This document shows, piece after piece, positions 26,761 through 35,373 of a stretch of 64,000 nt of DNA (positions are counted from its first letter, which is position 1; each line of letters opens with the position of its first letter). Source of the stretch: Verrucomicrobiales bacterium (lineage in GTDB: Bacteria > Verrucomicrobiota > Verrucomicrobiia > Limisphaerales > UBA11320); assembly GCA_016793885.1 (NCBI GenBank), contig JAEUHE010000031.1:1-64000 (forward strand), in the 5' to 3' direction. The notes under the pieces were generated by a model, which was not told the origin of the DNA, searched no databases, and saw only the letters and a list, made by a program, of their open reading frames with translations. A program made the position numbers and the translations under genes.

Positions 26761-27642
26761 TTACCAGGACACCGATTCCAGATACTTCAAGCTTTCAGGA
26801 ATCTGCGCCTCGACGCTGGGAGATTCGTCCTCAATGAAGTAATGCTTCACCCCAGCGCGACGAGCCGCCTTGAGGATTTTGGGCCAATCCATCTGGCCCT
26901 GGCCCAGAGCCACGTCGTTGGTGACATCAGACTTGCCGGTAAAGTCGCCTTTCACCCCGCGCTTCAAATCCTTCAGGTGAAGCAACTGCCACCTCTTCGG
27001 GTACTTCTTGAGCCAGGCCACCGGGTCTTGCCCCGGGTGGACCACCCAGAGCACATCCATCTGGTAGGCCACCAAGGCGGGCTCGGTCTCCTTCATCAAC
27101 AGATCCATGAACGTGATGTCGCCAAACGGACGAAACTCATAGCCATGACAATGATAGAAAAACTGGATGCCCTGCTTTTTAAGGACGGCCCCCGCCTGAT
27201 TGAAAATCCGGGCGGCATCGCGACATTCTTTCTCATCAAACTCGCCGTCGTGGGGAATCCAAGCACAGCCTGCGTACTTCAGTCCCAACGCCTTGGCATC
27301 CCGTGCCACGCCTTCCGGGTCGTTCTTGTAACGCTCAAAGGGGAAATGGCCGCTCACCGGAAGCAACCCAGCGGCATCGAGCATGGCTTTGAACTTCTCT
27401 GGGGAAAGGTTGTAGGTGCCAGCCAACTCAACCTCTTTGAATCCGAAATTCTTCACTTTTTCAATCGTGGTTGGAACGTTCCGAGTGAATTCCGCGCGCA
27501 AGCTGTACAATTGCAACCCGATAGGACCTTTGAAACTGTCGCCGATGCCGGGGGAGCGGGCGGCGGATGAAGCCAACGGGAGACAGGTCAGGAGGGCGGC
27601 GACGGCCGCGAACGACCACTTGGATGCGAAGGACTGGTTCAT
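26761..27642 (-). CDS. Exported sugar phosphate isomerase/epimerase-like protein
   Basis: A 293-aa TIM-barrel protein of the xylose isomerase-like/AP endonuclease 2 fold. A Sec leader (FAAVAALLTCLPLASSAARS) suggests export. Landmarks include IGLQLYSLRAEF, FGFKEVELAGTYN (first Glu), YHCHGYEFRPFG, ALVAYQMDVLWVVHPGQDP and YFIEDESPS (C-terminal Glu). In this family the Glu, Asp and His residues bind the metal that isomerises ketoses and aldoses. The specific sugar is not known. The ATG at 27642 (MNQSFASKWSF) was preferred to one 39 codons earlier because it gives the signal peptide. It is divergent from a UVR gene 103 bases away and is 50 bases upstream of the membrane fusion protein, in the same direction. 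Confidence 0.85.
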   Translation of the reverse strand: MNQSFASKWSFAAVAALLTCLPLASSAARSPGIGDSFKGPIGLQLYSLRAEFTRNVPTTIEKVKNFGFKEVELAGTYNLSPEKFKAMLDAAGLLPVSGHFPFERYKNDPEGVARDAKALGLKYAGCAWIPHDGEFDEKECRDAARIFNQAGAVLKKQGIQFFYHCHGYEFRPFGDITFMDLLMKETEPALVAYQMDVLWVVHPGQDPVAWLKKYPKRWQLLHLKDLKRGVKGDFTGKSDVTNDVALGQGQMDWPKILKAARRAGVKHYFIEDESPSVEAQIPESLKYLESVSW

Positions 27643-27745
27643 GGATCGATTGAATCCAAGAATCGGTCCGAAGGGAATCGAGAAATGAGCCGGAAGGCTC
27701 TGCGTTGACTTAGGACATTTCTGCCGCCATAGTAACTCGCAGCGC

Positions 27746-28528
27746 ATGATTCTTGACATCTCTAACCTCCTGGACCGATGGGACTATCGTCCTGGCGAGG
27801 TGATGGTGAGGAAAATTAAAGGCAAGGACCGAAAGACCAAGCTCCAGCTGCGGGTGGACTTGGGGATTCTCCAAATGAACCTAGAGGGCCGCCCCGACGG
27901 CAAGCGCCCTAATGGGTTCGAATCCTTTTATGAGTTCCTGCTGAGCAGGCTCGACGAGCATGTCATGGCCCATGGGACCGACGACACCTTCAAGCTCTCG
28001 CCCGATGCCTGCACGCGCCTTCACCTCGAGGCACTTCAGTATCATCACCGATACATCTGCCTGCTCCAACTGGAGGAGCATCAAGCCGTCGAAAGAGACT
28101 GCCTGCGCAATTTAGGCGTCTTCGACTTTGTGGCGCGCTACGCGAGCTCCGGCGAGATGGCCTGGAGTCTGCAACAATTTCGTCCGCAATCGCTCATGAT
28201 CCTGACTCGCGCGCGGGCAACTCCGCTGCTCCGCGGCAAGCATCCCGGCAAAGCCATCGCCGAAATCGAGTCAGGCATCCAGATGCTCAACGAGTTCTAT
28301 ACTGAAATGGATCGCCAGGATCTCCGCGACCACAGCCTGGAAATCGAGTCTTTGGAAAACTGGCTGAACGAGGTTAAATCCATCCCGACCTCGCGCCGGA
28401 AACCATCCAAGCGGGAGCAACTGGAGCAGCAGTTGTCGGAAGCGGTCACGAATGAAGATTACGAACGCGCCGCCCGATTGCGGGATCAGATCCGGAGCCT
28501 ACGCGTTAAGGCCCCCAAGAAAAGCTAG
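27746..28528 (+). CDS. UvrB/UvrC-motif protein
   Basis: A 260-aa cytosolic protein of unknown precise role. Its C-terminal UVR motif, LEQQLSEAVTNEDYERAARL followed by RDQIRSLR (about 225-252), is the two-helix motif that lets UvrB and UvrC bind each other and that also appears in ClpC/McsA-type proteins. The N-terminal 190 residues are helical and contain ILDISNLLDRWDYRPGEV and LQLRVDLGILQMNLEGRP; there is no nuclease or helicase motif. It is not UvrC or UvrB itself. It is followed 17 bases later by the YqeY gene and probably shares its transcript. Confidence 0.8.
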   Translation: MILDISNLLDRWDYRPGEVMVRKIKGKDRKTKLQLRVDLGILQMNLEGRPDGKRPNGFESFYEFLLSRLDEHVMAHGTDDTFKLSPDACTRLHLEALQYHHRYICLLQLEEHQAVERDCLRNLGVFDFVARYASSGEMAWSLQQFRPQSLMILTRARATPLLRGKHPGKAIAEIESGIQMLNEFYTEMDRQDLRDHSLEIESLENWLNEVKSIPTSRRKPSKREQLEQQLSEAVTNEDYERAARLRDQIRSLRVKAPKKS

Positions 28529-28545
28529 CGCCGTCCCTCTCCACC

Positions 28546-28992
28546 ATGTCACTCCAGGACCAAATCAGTCAGGAAATCAAGTCGGCCATGCTGGCCAAGG
28601 ACGCCGCCCGGTTGTCGACGCTGCGACTCCTTAAATCAGCACTGGGATATCTCCAGATCGAGAAGAAGCAGGACGCCCTGGGAGATGCTGAAGTGGTCAG
28701 CGTGGTGCAGAAGGAGATCAAGAAACGACGCGATTCCATCGAGCAATACCAGGCCGCCGGCCGGGCAGAACAAGCCGCCCACGAGACTGCCGAGATTGCG
28801 GTGCTCGAAGTGTTCTTGCCCAAGGCGCTCGCAGCGGAGGAACTGGAAGCACTGGTGCGAACCACAATTGCCGAGGTCGGGGCCACTTCTAAGAAGGAGA
28901 TGGGCGCCGTGATCAAGGCGGTCCAAGCCAAGGCGGCCGGTCGGGCCGATGGCAAGAGCATCAGCACCCTGGTGGGTAAGCTGTTGCCCTAA
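28546..28992 (+). CDS. yqeY: GatB/YqeY domain protein
   Basis: A 148-aa helical protein of the YqeY family, which matches the tRNA-binding tail domain of GatB, the amidotransferase that makes Gln-tRNA and Asn-tRNA; whether YqeY itself has an amidotransferase role is not established. It starts LQDQISQEIKSAMLAKDAAR and includes LRLLKSALGYLQIEKK, KEIKKRRDSIEQYQAAGR and the final GAVIKAVQAKAAGRADGK. Length is standard. Its stop codon TAA overlaps the stop codon of the convergent LOG-family gene (28989-28992). Confidence 0.92.
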   Translation: MSLQDQISQEIKSAMLAKDAARLSTLRLLKSALGYLQIEKKQDALGDAEVVSVVQKEIKKRRDSIEQYQAAGRAEQAAHETAEIAVLEVFLPKALAAEELEALVRTTIAEVGATSKKEMGAVIKAVQAKAAGRADGKSISTLVGKLLP

Positions 28993-29669
28993 GAAAACGC
29001 CTGGTAGCGCATCGCTTCAGCGCCGCGTTGGCGCACGTAGGCTTGGATCTGGTCGGCGACCTGCTGCAGATCGTCGGTGATCGTCACCAACTTCAAATCT
29101 TCCGGATCGATGAACCCGGCAGGAACCAGCGTCTTCTCGATCCATTTCATCAGTCCCTTCCAATAGGCCGTCCCCAGCAGAATGACCGGAAACCCCTCGA
29201 TCTTCCGGGTCTGCACCAAGGTGAGCACTTCGAAGAACTCATCCAGGGTCCCGAACCCTCCAGGCAGATAGATGAAGGCACTGCTATACTTCACCAGGCA
29301 AACCTTCCGGGAGAAGAAGTAATGGAAATCGATCTGGATGTTGGCGTAGGGATTCTGCACCTGCTCTTGGGGCAGCTTGATGTTCAATCCAATCGATTTA
29401 CCGCCCGCTTTGGCTGCCCCGCGGTTGGCGGCCTCCATGATTCCCGGACCTCCGCCGGTGATGATGGCAAATTCGCGCTTGGCCAGGGTCTCCGCCATTT
29501 TCATGGCTAAGCGGTACTCTGCCTTGGAGGGCTTCGTCCGCGCCGAGCCAAAGATGGTCACCGCGGGTCCGATGGTGGACAGCCGCTCGAAAGAATCGAC
29601 GAACTCCGCTAGGATTCGAAAAATTCTCCATGGTTCTTCGTGCGTGCTGGTTGAGATCGGTGGTTCCAC
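28989..29669 (-). CDS. LOG-family nucleotide phosphoribohydrolase (TIGR00730)
   Basis: A 226-aa Rossmann-fold protein of the LOG/TIGR00730 family. Family enzymes split nucleotide monophosphates such as cytokinin riboside 5'-phosphates, or in other cases AMP-like substrates, into base and ribose 5-phosphate. Signature motifs are GGGPGIMEAANRGA (near 77-90) and PGGFGTLDEFFE (near 138-149). A leading segment PAVTIFGSARTKP forms the first strand. Starts with GTG at 29669. It ends inside the stop codon of the convergent YqeY gene. Which substrate it uses is not visible. Confidence 0.88.
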   Translation of the reverse strand: MEPPISTSTHEEPWRIFRILAEFVDSFERLSTIGPAVTIFGSARTKPSKAEYRLAMKMAETLAKREFAIITGGGPGIMEAANRGAAKAGGKSIGLNIKLPQEQVQNPYANIQIDFHYFFSRKVCLVKYSSAFIYLPGGFGTLDEFFEVLTLVQTRKIEGFPVILLGTAYWKGLMKWIEKTLVPAGFIDPEDLKLVTITDDLQQVADQIQAYVRQRGAEAMRYQAFS

Positions 29670-29763
29670 GGAGCGCAGCCTAAAAGCACCCCCACGGACC
29701 GATCAATGCGAATCCGAAAAACTCCAACATGACAAACCTCGAATCTTCCGATAAGACAGCGCG

Positions 29764-30390
29764 GTGAAACGTACCGAACCATTCCGATTGGGCATCCTGG
29801 GGTCCGGCAAAGGCTCGAACATGCTATCCATCTCCGATGCCTGCGCTTCGGGCATGATCCCGGCCGAAATCGCGGTGGTGATCAGCGATATACCCGATGC
29901 GGGTATCTTGCAGCATGCCAAAAACCGGTTTCTTCCCATGGAATACATCCCGCCGGGGAACTTTCGAACCAAACTGGATGAGGTATCTGAGCGTCTCTAC
30001 ATTGATCGACTTAAGGCCGCCAAAGTAGATCTGGTGGTGCTGGCCGGGTTTATGCGCATTCTGAAGGGCAATTTCCTGAATGCGTTTCCTCAAAAGGTCA
30101 TCAACATTCACCCCTCCCTGCTCCCGTCCTTTCCCGGTTTGGAAGCTTGGAAGCAAGCCTTGGACTACGGGGTCAAGTTTACCGGCTGCACGGTGCATTT
30201 CGTGGATCAGGGGATCGACAGCGGCGCGATCATCGGCCAAGAGACGGTGCCGGTCATGGACACCGACACCTACCAAACGCTTCACGAGCGAATCCAATTC
30301 GCGGAACGCCGGCTCTACCCGCAGGTCGTGGCGGCGATGGCGCGCCGGGAGGTCAGCGTCGCCGGACGGAAAACAACCTGGCGATCCTGA
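29764..30390 (+). CDS. purN: Phosphoribosylglycinamide formyltransferase
   Basis: A 208-aa PurN-type enzyme that transfers a formyl group from 10-formyl-THF to GAR, the third step of de novo purine synthesis. The motifs are GSGKGSNMLS (phosphate loop, 16-25), LAGFMRIL (near 94-101), the catalytic region INIHPSLLPSFPG (Asn, His) and TGCTVHFVDQGIDSGAIIGQ with the catalytic Asp. It starts with GTG at 29764, which gives standard length. It lies 94 bases from the divergent LOG gene; no other purine gene is nearby. Confidence 0.93.
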   Translation: MKRTEPFRLGILGSGKGSNMLSISDACASGMIPAEIAVVISDIPDAGILQHAKNRFLPMEYIPPGNFRTKLDEVSERLYIDRLKAAKVDLVVLAGFMRILKGNFLNAFPQKVINIHPSLLPSFPGLEAWKQALDYGVKFTGCTVHFVDQGIDSGAIIGQETVPVMDTDTYQTLHERIQFAERRLYPQVVAAMARREVSVAGRKTTWRS

Positions 30391-30421
30391 GTCAACCGCA
30401 ACGATGTTAGGGACGCCGAAC

Positions 30422-30524
30422 CTGCTGAAGCAGGAACTCCATGTGCCGAAGGGCCGGTCCCCCGTACGGAGTTGATCGCGAGGCGGTCCGATGAGATTTA
30501 TAGTTCCTTCGTCCGCCTTCAGGC
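30422..30524 (+). repeat. Degenerate relative of the GGAACTCCATAC repeat
   Basis: Within the 200-base gap after purN, CTGCTGAAGCAGGAACTCCAT and, about 35 bases on, CGTACGGAGTT...CCGCCTTCAGGCG echo the arms of the inverted-repeat element at 5595-5707 with several changes. Apart from this the gap contains no gene. Confidence 0.35.
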
Positions 30525-30591
30525 GCTTCCCTCAGATCGGCGGTCGAGGCAGGCTTTCAATCCGTCAGCTAACGAGCGAATCAACCCACCT

Positions 30592-33500
30592 TCATTCCCA
30601 CAGCAGCCGATAGAAACGCACGGGATCCTCACCCACCCGGTCCTGAACTTCCACTTCCGATGCCCGATTGGTAATCGACCTCCAGGCGGTCCAGTCAACC
30701 AAGTTGCTCGAAACTTGAACCTGCACCACCTGTCCGGTCGGGGCAATCGCTCGGAAAGTCAGGCCGGTTTCTTGAAGGACTGAAAAACTCTTCAGGCCGA
30801 GCTCCACGAACTGGGCCGTAAGCACCACATTGGAGGTCATCTGCAGAATCAAAGGCAGCTCGGTCGAATTCCGATCGCCACTCCACCCACGAAAACGTGA
30901 GCCGCTGGCCGGAAATGCTTCCACCCTAACTTCCGTCCCCGCTTCAAACGACGATTGCTGAGGCATCCAGCGGACTTCCCCTTGCCCTTGCGGAATCACG
31001 GTGAGCGAATAGGTGTTGTCAGCCAGTGGCGAGAACAGTGCCGAGAGGGTCGGTACCGGCCCATTGATGGTAAAGGTCAGAGGATTGGTCTCCCCATTGG
31101 CAATTCCTCCCCAGAGAGCAAAGAACTGTCCGGGCCCCGGGATCGCCGTAGCTCGGATCACCTGGCCACGGGCGTAAGCTGGGGATGCCGGCTCCAGTTG
31201 AATGGAACCCAAGCCCAAATTCGTGGTGGTCAATACAGTGCCAAACAACGCCTCTACCTCACGAGCCCGATCCATCGTGACCAGAATCACTGGGTTGGTG
31301 CCCTCCGCATCACCCGACCACCGCAGAAAGCTCCACCCTCGAGCCGGCTGCGCGGTCATCTGCACCACGGTCCCCAATGGATACACTCCACCGGACGGAC
31401 GAACGGTAACGACCCCGTCGCGCACGGGAGCCAAAACCAAGGGATACGATCTGAAGATGCGCACCAGAACCGGGTCGCTGACCCCGGTGGTGTAACCAGG
31501 AAGCGCCGCTGAAGCACGAAGAGTTGTCGTTTGGGTGAGGACAATGGGTGAGGTGTACACGCTCGCATTGGTGCCCGGAACCGAGCCATCCAGGGTGTAG
31601 CTCATGGACGCGCCGACCAGGCCGGACGAGAGCATCACGCTCACGGAGGTCACGTTCGAGAAGGTGAATTCCGTCCCCGCAACGCCATCGATCGAAAAGC
31701 GGGGCGGGCTCAGATGAAAACGGATGGGGACTGGGTCCGATTGACTCGACGTCAAGGACCGGTCGTAAGCGATGGCGCGAACCACGGCTGAGGTGGTTAC
31801 CAGAAAAGGACCCGTGTATCGAAGGGAACCCTGGTTCGGAATGGACCCGTCGAGACTGTAAAAGAGAGACGCTCCCGGAAGGTTCACTTCCAAGGACACC
31901 TCAGCAGAGGCGGCGTTGGTCAGATCGATACCCGTCGTCAGCAACCCACCTACTCTTACCTTGGGCAGTGGAAGTCCAAAAACGTTGAGATAGGCGGGAC
32001 TGCTGGTGGCACTCCCGAATGCGTTAGTGACCATCAGTGAATAGAGGCCCGACTGAGCCGGAGCCACATCCAGCAGCCGCAGGGTGGCATTGGTGGCATG
32101 TGGAACCGGAACGGTCTCGTTGAAGAACCACTGATAGTGAAGCGGCTCGGCCCCGACGCTCTCAGTCATCAATTGTGCTTCCGCGCCAGGAGAGACCGTC
32201 AACCCCAGGGGTTGCACGATCATCAAAGGTGCGGCGCTCACCAGCGCCGCAAACGCATCCGTGCCGCCGCCGGTAGTGAGATTGATGCGATCCAATTCCA
32301 CCTTCGCACCGAACCGACCCGCGAGGTAGCAGGAGTCCAGCGGACCCGCAGCCAAAGCCAAACCAACGTCCGTTCCGGTACCTCCCAAACGGCGGACCCA
32401 CTCCAGGCTGCCGTCGGAGCCATAGCGGGCCAGAAAGGCGTCGAAGTTTCCGGCGCTCACCACCTGATTTGTCTCGAAACTCGCCGTCCCCAAAAACTGC
32501 CCGGCCACAAAGACATGACCTCCTTGAGCCGCCAATCCGCGAGCATCACTCCCCCCGAAAGTCCGCACCCAGCCAAAGTTACCCTCGCTGTCGTAACGAG
32601 CCAGGTAGGTGCGATTCCCGACTCCCGCCGCCACCAACTCTCCAAACGTTGCGTCCCCACGAACAGTGCCGGTGAGATAAATGCCCCCCTCCGAATCCAC
32701 ACTCAGGGCGTTGGCATAATCCTGATCTTCCCCACCAGCCGATCTCACCCATTTCAAATCTCCAGCCGAGCTGTATTTGGCAACAAAAAGGTCCACGTTT
32801 CCCCTCACCTCCTCCGTAGTCTCACCAAAGCGGGCCTGCGCCCCGTGGTAACCACAAATGAGCACGTCACCGGACGGATCGATCGCCAGTCCATAGCCTA
32901 CGTCGACACCCGGTCCGCCGGCCACGCGAACCCACAACAACTCCCCGACCGGACTGAACTTCGCCAGGAACAAGTCGACGCCCCCGCGGTTGGTCAGGGA
33001 GGCGCCGTCGATGGAGGCTCCATTTTGAAAATGTCCGGTGAAGTATCCGTTCCCCGCTGTATCCACCGCCACGGCGTAACCTCGGTCATCGCCAGGACCT
33101 GAAAGACCCCGCGCCCAGAGGCAACTGCCATCCGGATCATAGCGGGCCAGGAAGGCATCGTTCCCAGCCGCATTGGTGAGTGTCTGAGCTCCAAACGACG
33201 CAACAGACTGAAAGTAACCCGTGACCCAGGATTGCCCGTCCGGCTCCGCCGCTACTCCCAGCGCCGCATCCTGACTGGGTCCTCCGGCTGACCTCACCCA
33301 GAGCAGATCGCCATTGCGGTCGTAGAGGGCCAGAAAGGCTTCGAACAGCCGGGCGTTGGTGAACTGATTGACGGAGAAGGAAGCCGCTCCCGAAAAATAC
33401 CCCGCCACATGCAACTGACCAAGGCCATCCACCGCCAGCGCCGTTGCCTGGTCGTCGGCCAGGCCGCCGCCAGAAACGGCCCAGTGAACGTGATAGCCTC

Positions 33501-33690
33501 CCGGATTGGCCGCCTCGATGGCCGACGGCCTTAACACCCCGATCACCCAGCACAAGATCCAGACCCATCCCAACCCAACCAACTCGCGACGCCCCGGCCA
33601 AATGAAACCTGCCGAGGAACGACCGTGAGGGCCGGGAAGGCGGCGAAGTTGAAACGAAGAAACCGCTGGGGCGTGGGCTTCCGTGCTCAT
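30592..33690 (-). CDS. Giant exported SBBP/Ig/InlB-repeat protein
   Basis: An exported, probably cell-surface, protein of about 1032 aa. After the leader region (GLGWVWILCWVIGVLRPSAIEA) come about eight SBBP-like beta-propeller repeats (about 60-480) of the type LxWVRSAGGPSQDxALGVAAxP, with GYF or GNxDAFLARYxxDG. An Ig-like domain follows (HYQWFFNETVP to SLMVTNAFGSATS), then chitobiase-type C-terminal domains (SLEVNLPGASLFYSLDGSIP), InlB-like repeats (GWSFLRWSGDAEGTNPVILV, FRGWSGDRNSTELP), and a last motif VQVSSNLVDWTAW...VRFYRLLWE shared with other exported proteins here. The ATG at 33690 gives the best leader, although a Shine-Dalgarno sequence is not seen. Confidence 0.8.
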   Translation of the reverse strand: MSTEAHAPAVSSFQLRRLPGPHGRSSAGFIWPGRRELVGLGWVWILCWVIGVLRPSAIEAANPGGYHVHWAVSGGGLADDQATALAVDGLGQLHVAGYFSGAASFSVNQFTNARLFEAFLALYDRNGDLLWVRSAGGPSQDAALGVAAEPDGQSWVTGYFQSVASFGAQTLTNAAGNDAFLARYDPDGSCLWARGLSGPGDDRGYAVAVDTAGNGYFTGHFQNGASIDGASLTNRGGVDLFLAKFSPVGELLWVRVAGGPGVDVGYGLAIDPSGDVLICGYHGAQARFGETTEEVRGNVDLFVAKYSSAGDLKWVRSAGGEDQDYANALSVDSEGGIYLTGTVRGDATFGELVAAGVGNRTYLARYDSEGNFGWVRTFGGSDARGLAAQGGHVFVAGQFLGTASFETNQVVSAGNFDAFLARYGSDGSLEWVRRLGGTGTDVGLALAAGPLDSCYLAGRFGAKVELDRINLTTGGGTDAFAALVSAAPLMIVQPLGLTVSPGAEAQLMTESVGAEPLHYQWFFNETVPVPHATNATLRLLDVAPAQSGLYSLMVTNAFGSATSSPAYLNVFGLPLPKVRVGGLLTTGIDLTNAASAEVSLEVNLPGASLFYSLDGSIPNQGSLRYTGPFLVTTSAVVRAIAYDRSLTSSQSDPVPIRFHLSPPRFSIDGVAGTEFTFSNVTSVSVMLSSGLVGASMSYTLDGSVPGTNASVYTSPIVLTQTTTLRASAALPGYTTGVSDPVLVRIFRSYPLVLAPVRDGVVTVRPSGGVYPLGTVVQMTAQPARGWSFLRWSGDAEGTNPVILVTMDRAREVEALFGTVLTTTNLGLGSIQLEPASPAYARGQVIRATAIPGPGQFFALWGGIANGETNPLTFTINGPVPTLSALFSPLADNTYSLTVIPQGQGEVRWMPQQSSFEAGTEVRVEAFPASGSRFRGWSGDRNSTELPLILQMTSNVVLTAQFVELGLKSFSVLQETGLTFRAIAPTGQVVQVQVSSNLVDWTAWRSITNRASEVEVQDRVGEDPVRFYRLLWE

Positions 33691-33788
33691 GACGGAGAGG
33701 AGGATAGATCGCCTGGCCACCCGGGTTCTAGGCAAATGAGCATGTGCCGCTCCGGCAACCACAACGCTGAACCTAAAAAGGAGAATGG

Positions 33789-33907
33789 AACCACGGATTG
33801 CTCGGACACCTCACTTTTCTCAAAGGGACTGCGATCCCCCGCTAAGGAATATCACAACCCCTTCCTGATCCGTGTCATCCGTGAAATCCGTGGTGAGTCC
33901 ATTGCCA
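33789..33907. repeat. Dispersed ATCCGTG-type repeat: full copy plus inverted partial copy
   Basis: At about 33867-33894 the full core ATCCGTG-TC-ATCCGTG-AA-ATCCGTG-GT is present (three 9-base units), with lead-in ATCACAACCCCTTCCTG and tail ending TTTTAGGG. About 60 bases earlier, 33789-33811 carries AACCACGGATTgctCGGACAC, which is the same core in opposite orientation with one unit altered. The pair flanks a short stretch next to the end of the dcw cluster. Confidence 0.75.
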
Positions 33908-33940
33908 GTTTTAGGGCAAACCCGATCCGCACGCCGGACG

Positions 33941-33978
33941 AAAAGAAAAAAGGCGACCTGGCTTGCGCCAAGTCGCCT
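33941..33978 (-). terminator. Terminator at the end of the dcw cluster
   Basis: Read on the minus strand, AGGCGACTTGGC and GCCAGGTCGCCT (33951-33962 with 33967-33978) pair with one wobble around GCAA, followed by TTTTTTCTTTT. It starts 32 bases past the ftsZ stop codon and is the natural end of the dcw transcript. Confidence 0.88.
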
Positions 33979-34009
33979 TCGGAAAGAGATACCGTCGAGG
34001 GGTTTCCGG

Positions 34010-35338
34010 TCAGTTCAGAACAACTCCACGGCGTACGAACGTGGGGATGTCCAAATCCTGGCCGTGGATGATAGTGGGCTCGCTTTTCTCGAAACGTCCT
34101 TTCGAGACAATTTCCAAATTGAGCGTCCCCTGCTTCCAAACATTGCTTTTCCGGCGGCCGCGGCTCGATGACTGATTGGCCATCGCTTGGATCATCTCGG
34201 GGCTGCTATCGGGAGGAGGCGCCACGAACCGAGAAGGGGCGCGCACCTGATCCTCCAGACTCTCCTGCCGCAACAGAGGCTCGTCCTGATCGGACGCCGT
34301 TGTCCGAGTAGGCTGGGGCGGGAAGGGAACCACGGTCGAGGCGATCTCCGCACTGGGGGACGGCTGCACTGCCGCTTCCTTATTGGCTACCGAAGCCACC
34401 AGGGTGACCGCAATCCGATCCTGATAACCCTCTTCGATGGCGGCCCCCATGACCAGCAGAGCCTGCTCCGCGTGCCGACGGATCTGCTCGAGGATGTGGT
34501 TGACATCTCGCAATGCCAGTTCAGGCCCGCCCACGATGCAGACCAAAATCTGAGAGGCCTCCGCCAGACGGTTGCCGCCATCCACCAACGGATGGGCTAG
34601 CAGCTTCTCCAACGTTGTTCCCACCCGATTTTCTCCCCGCGACTCGACCGAGACCAGCGAGCTCTCGGCATGATGACCGCGCAGAACGGCACAGACATCG
34701 GCAAAGTCGACATTGATAAGGCCTGGGCGCGACAGCAGCCGCCAGAGTCCGCTAACCCCCTGCCCCACCCACTCGTTCGCGAGCCGGAAAGCGTCCAACA
34801 AACTCGTTCGCTCATCGATGAGCCGGAGCACCTCCTGGTTAGGCAGACAGATCACGGTGTCGGCGCAGCTCTTCAACCGCGTCAATCCCTCGACCGCACG
34901 GTGTTGCCGCGGCCGCCCTTCACAGTCGAAGGGCAGAACCACGATGCCGATCGCCAAGGCTCCCGTTTCCCGGGCCACCCGAGCCAGGACCGGGGCAGCA
35001 CCCGTTCCGGTTCCACCCCCCATTCCGGCAATGATGAACACGACATCGGCGCCGTCGCACAACTGCCGCAGCAAAGCCAGATCCTCTTCGGCTGCAAGCC
35101 GGCCCCGTTCAGGATCCCCGCCGGCTCCCAGCCCACGCATGGAGCGCTCTCCAATCACAAAACGCCGTTCCAAGCTGGTTCGGGCCAAGGCAGCGGCGTC
35201 CGTGTTGATGAGCACGAAGTCCACACCTTCCAACGGCTGAATGGCCAATTGGCTCACGGCATTGCAACCCGCGCCGCCCACGCCGATCACGCGCAATTGG
35301 AACACCCGTCGCGCAGGCACCGTCCCAGAGATATCCAT
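34010..35338 (-). CDS. ftsZ: Cell division protein FtsZ
   Basis: A 442-aa tubulin-like GTPase that polymerises at mid-cell to form the Z-ring and recruit the divisome. All key parts are seen: GVGGAGCNAVSQL (near 22-34), the tubulin signature GGGTGTGAAPVLA (near 107-119), the T7 loop NVDFADVCAVL, which completes the neighbour's active site, and a C-terminal peptide LDIPTFVRRGVV that docks with FtsA. The region between about 330 and 420 is a Pro/Ser/Gln-rich linker. It is the last gene of the cluster, 35 bases after ftsA, and is followed by a strong terminator. Normal-looking for the phylum. Confidence 0.97.
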   Translation of the reverse strand: MDISGTVPARRVFQLRVIGVGGAGCNAVSQLAIQPLEGVDFVLINTDAAALARTSLERRFVIGERSMRGLGAGGDPERGRLAAEEDLALLRQLCDGADVVFIIAGMGGGTGTGAAPVLARVARETGALAIGIVVLPFDCEGRPRQHRAVEGLTRLKSCADTVICLPNQEVLRLIDERTSLLDAFRLANEWVGQGVSGLWRLLSRPGLINVDFADVCAVLRGHHAESSLVSVESRGENRVGTTLEKLLAHPLVDGGNRLAEASQILVCIVGGPELALRDVNHILEQIRRHAEQALLVMGAAIEEGYQDRIAVTLVASVANKEAAVQPSPSAEIASTVVPFPPQPTRTTASDQDEPLLRQESLEDQVRAPSRFVAPPPDSSPEMIQAMANQSSSRGRRKSNVWKQGTLNLEIVSKGRFEKSEPTIIHGQDLDIPTFVRRGVVLN

Positions 35339-35373
35339 AGTCAGTTAGCTCCTGAAGTCGGAAGGTTCGAAAA

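Noticed and set aside
27913-27945. GGTTCGAATCC resembling a tRNA T-arm
   Set aside because: It lies in the coding frame of the UVR protein and no other cloverleaf part is found around it.
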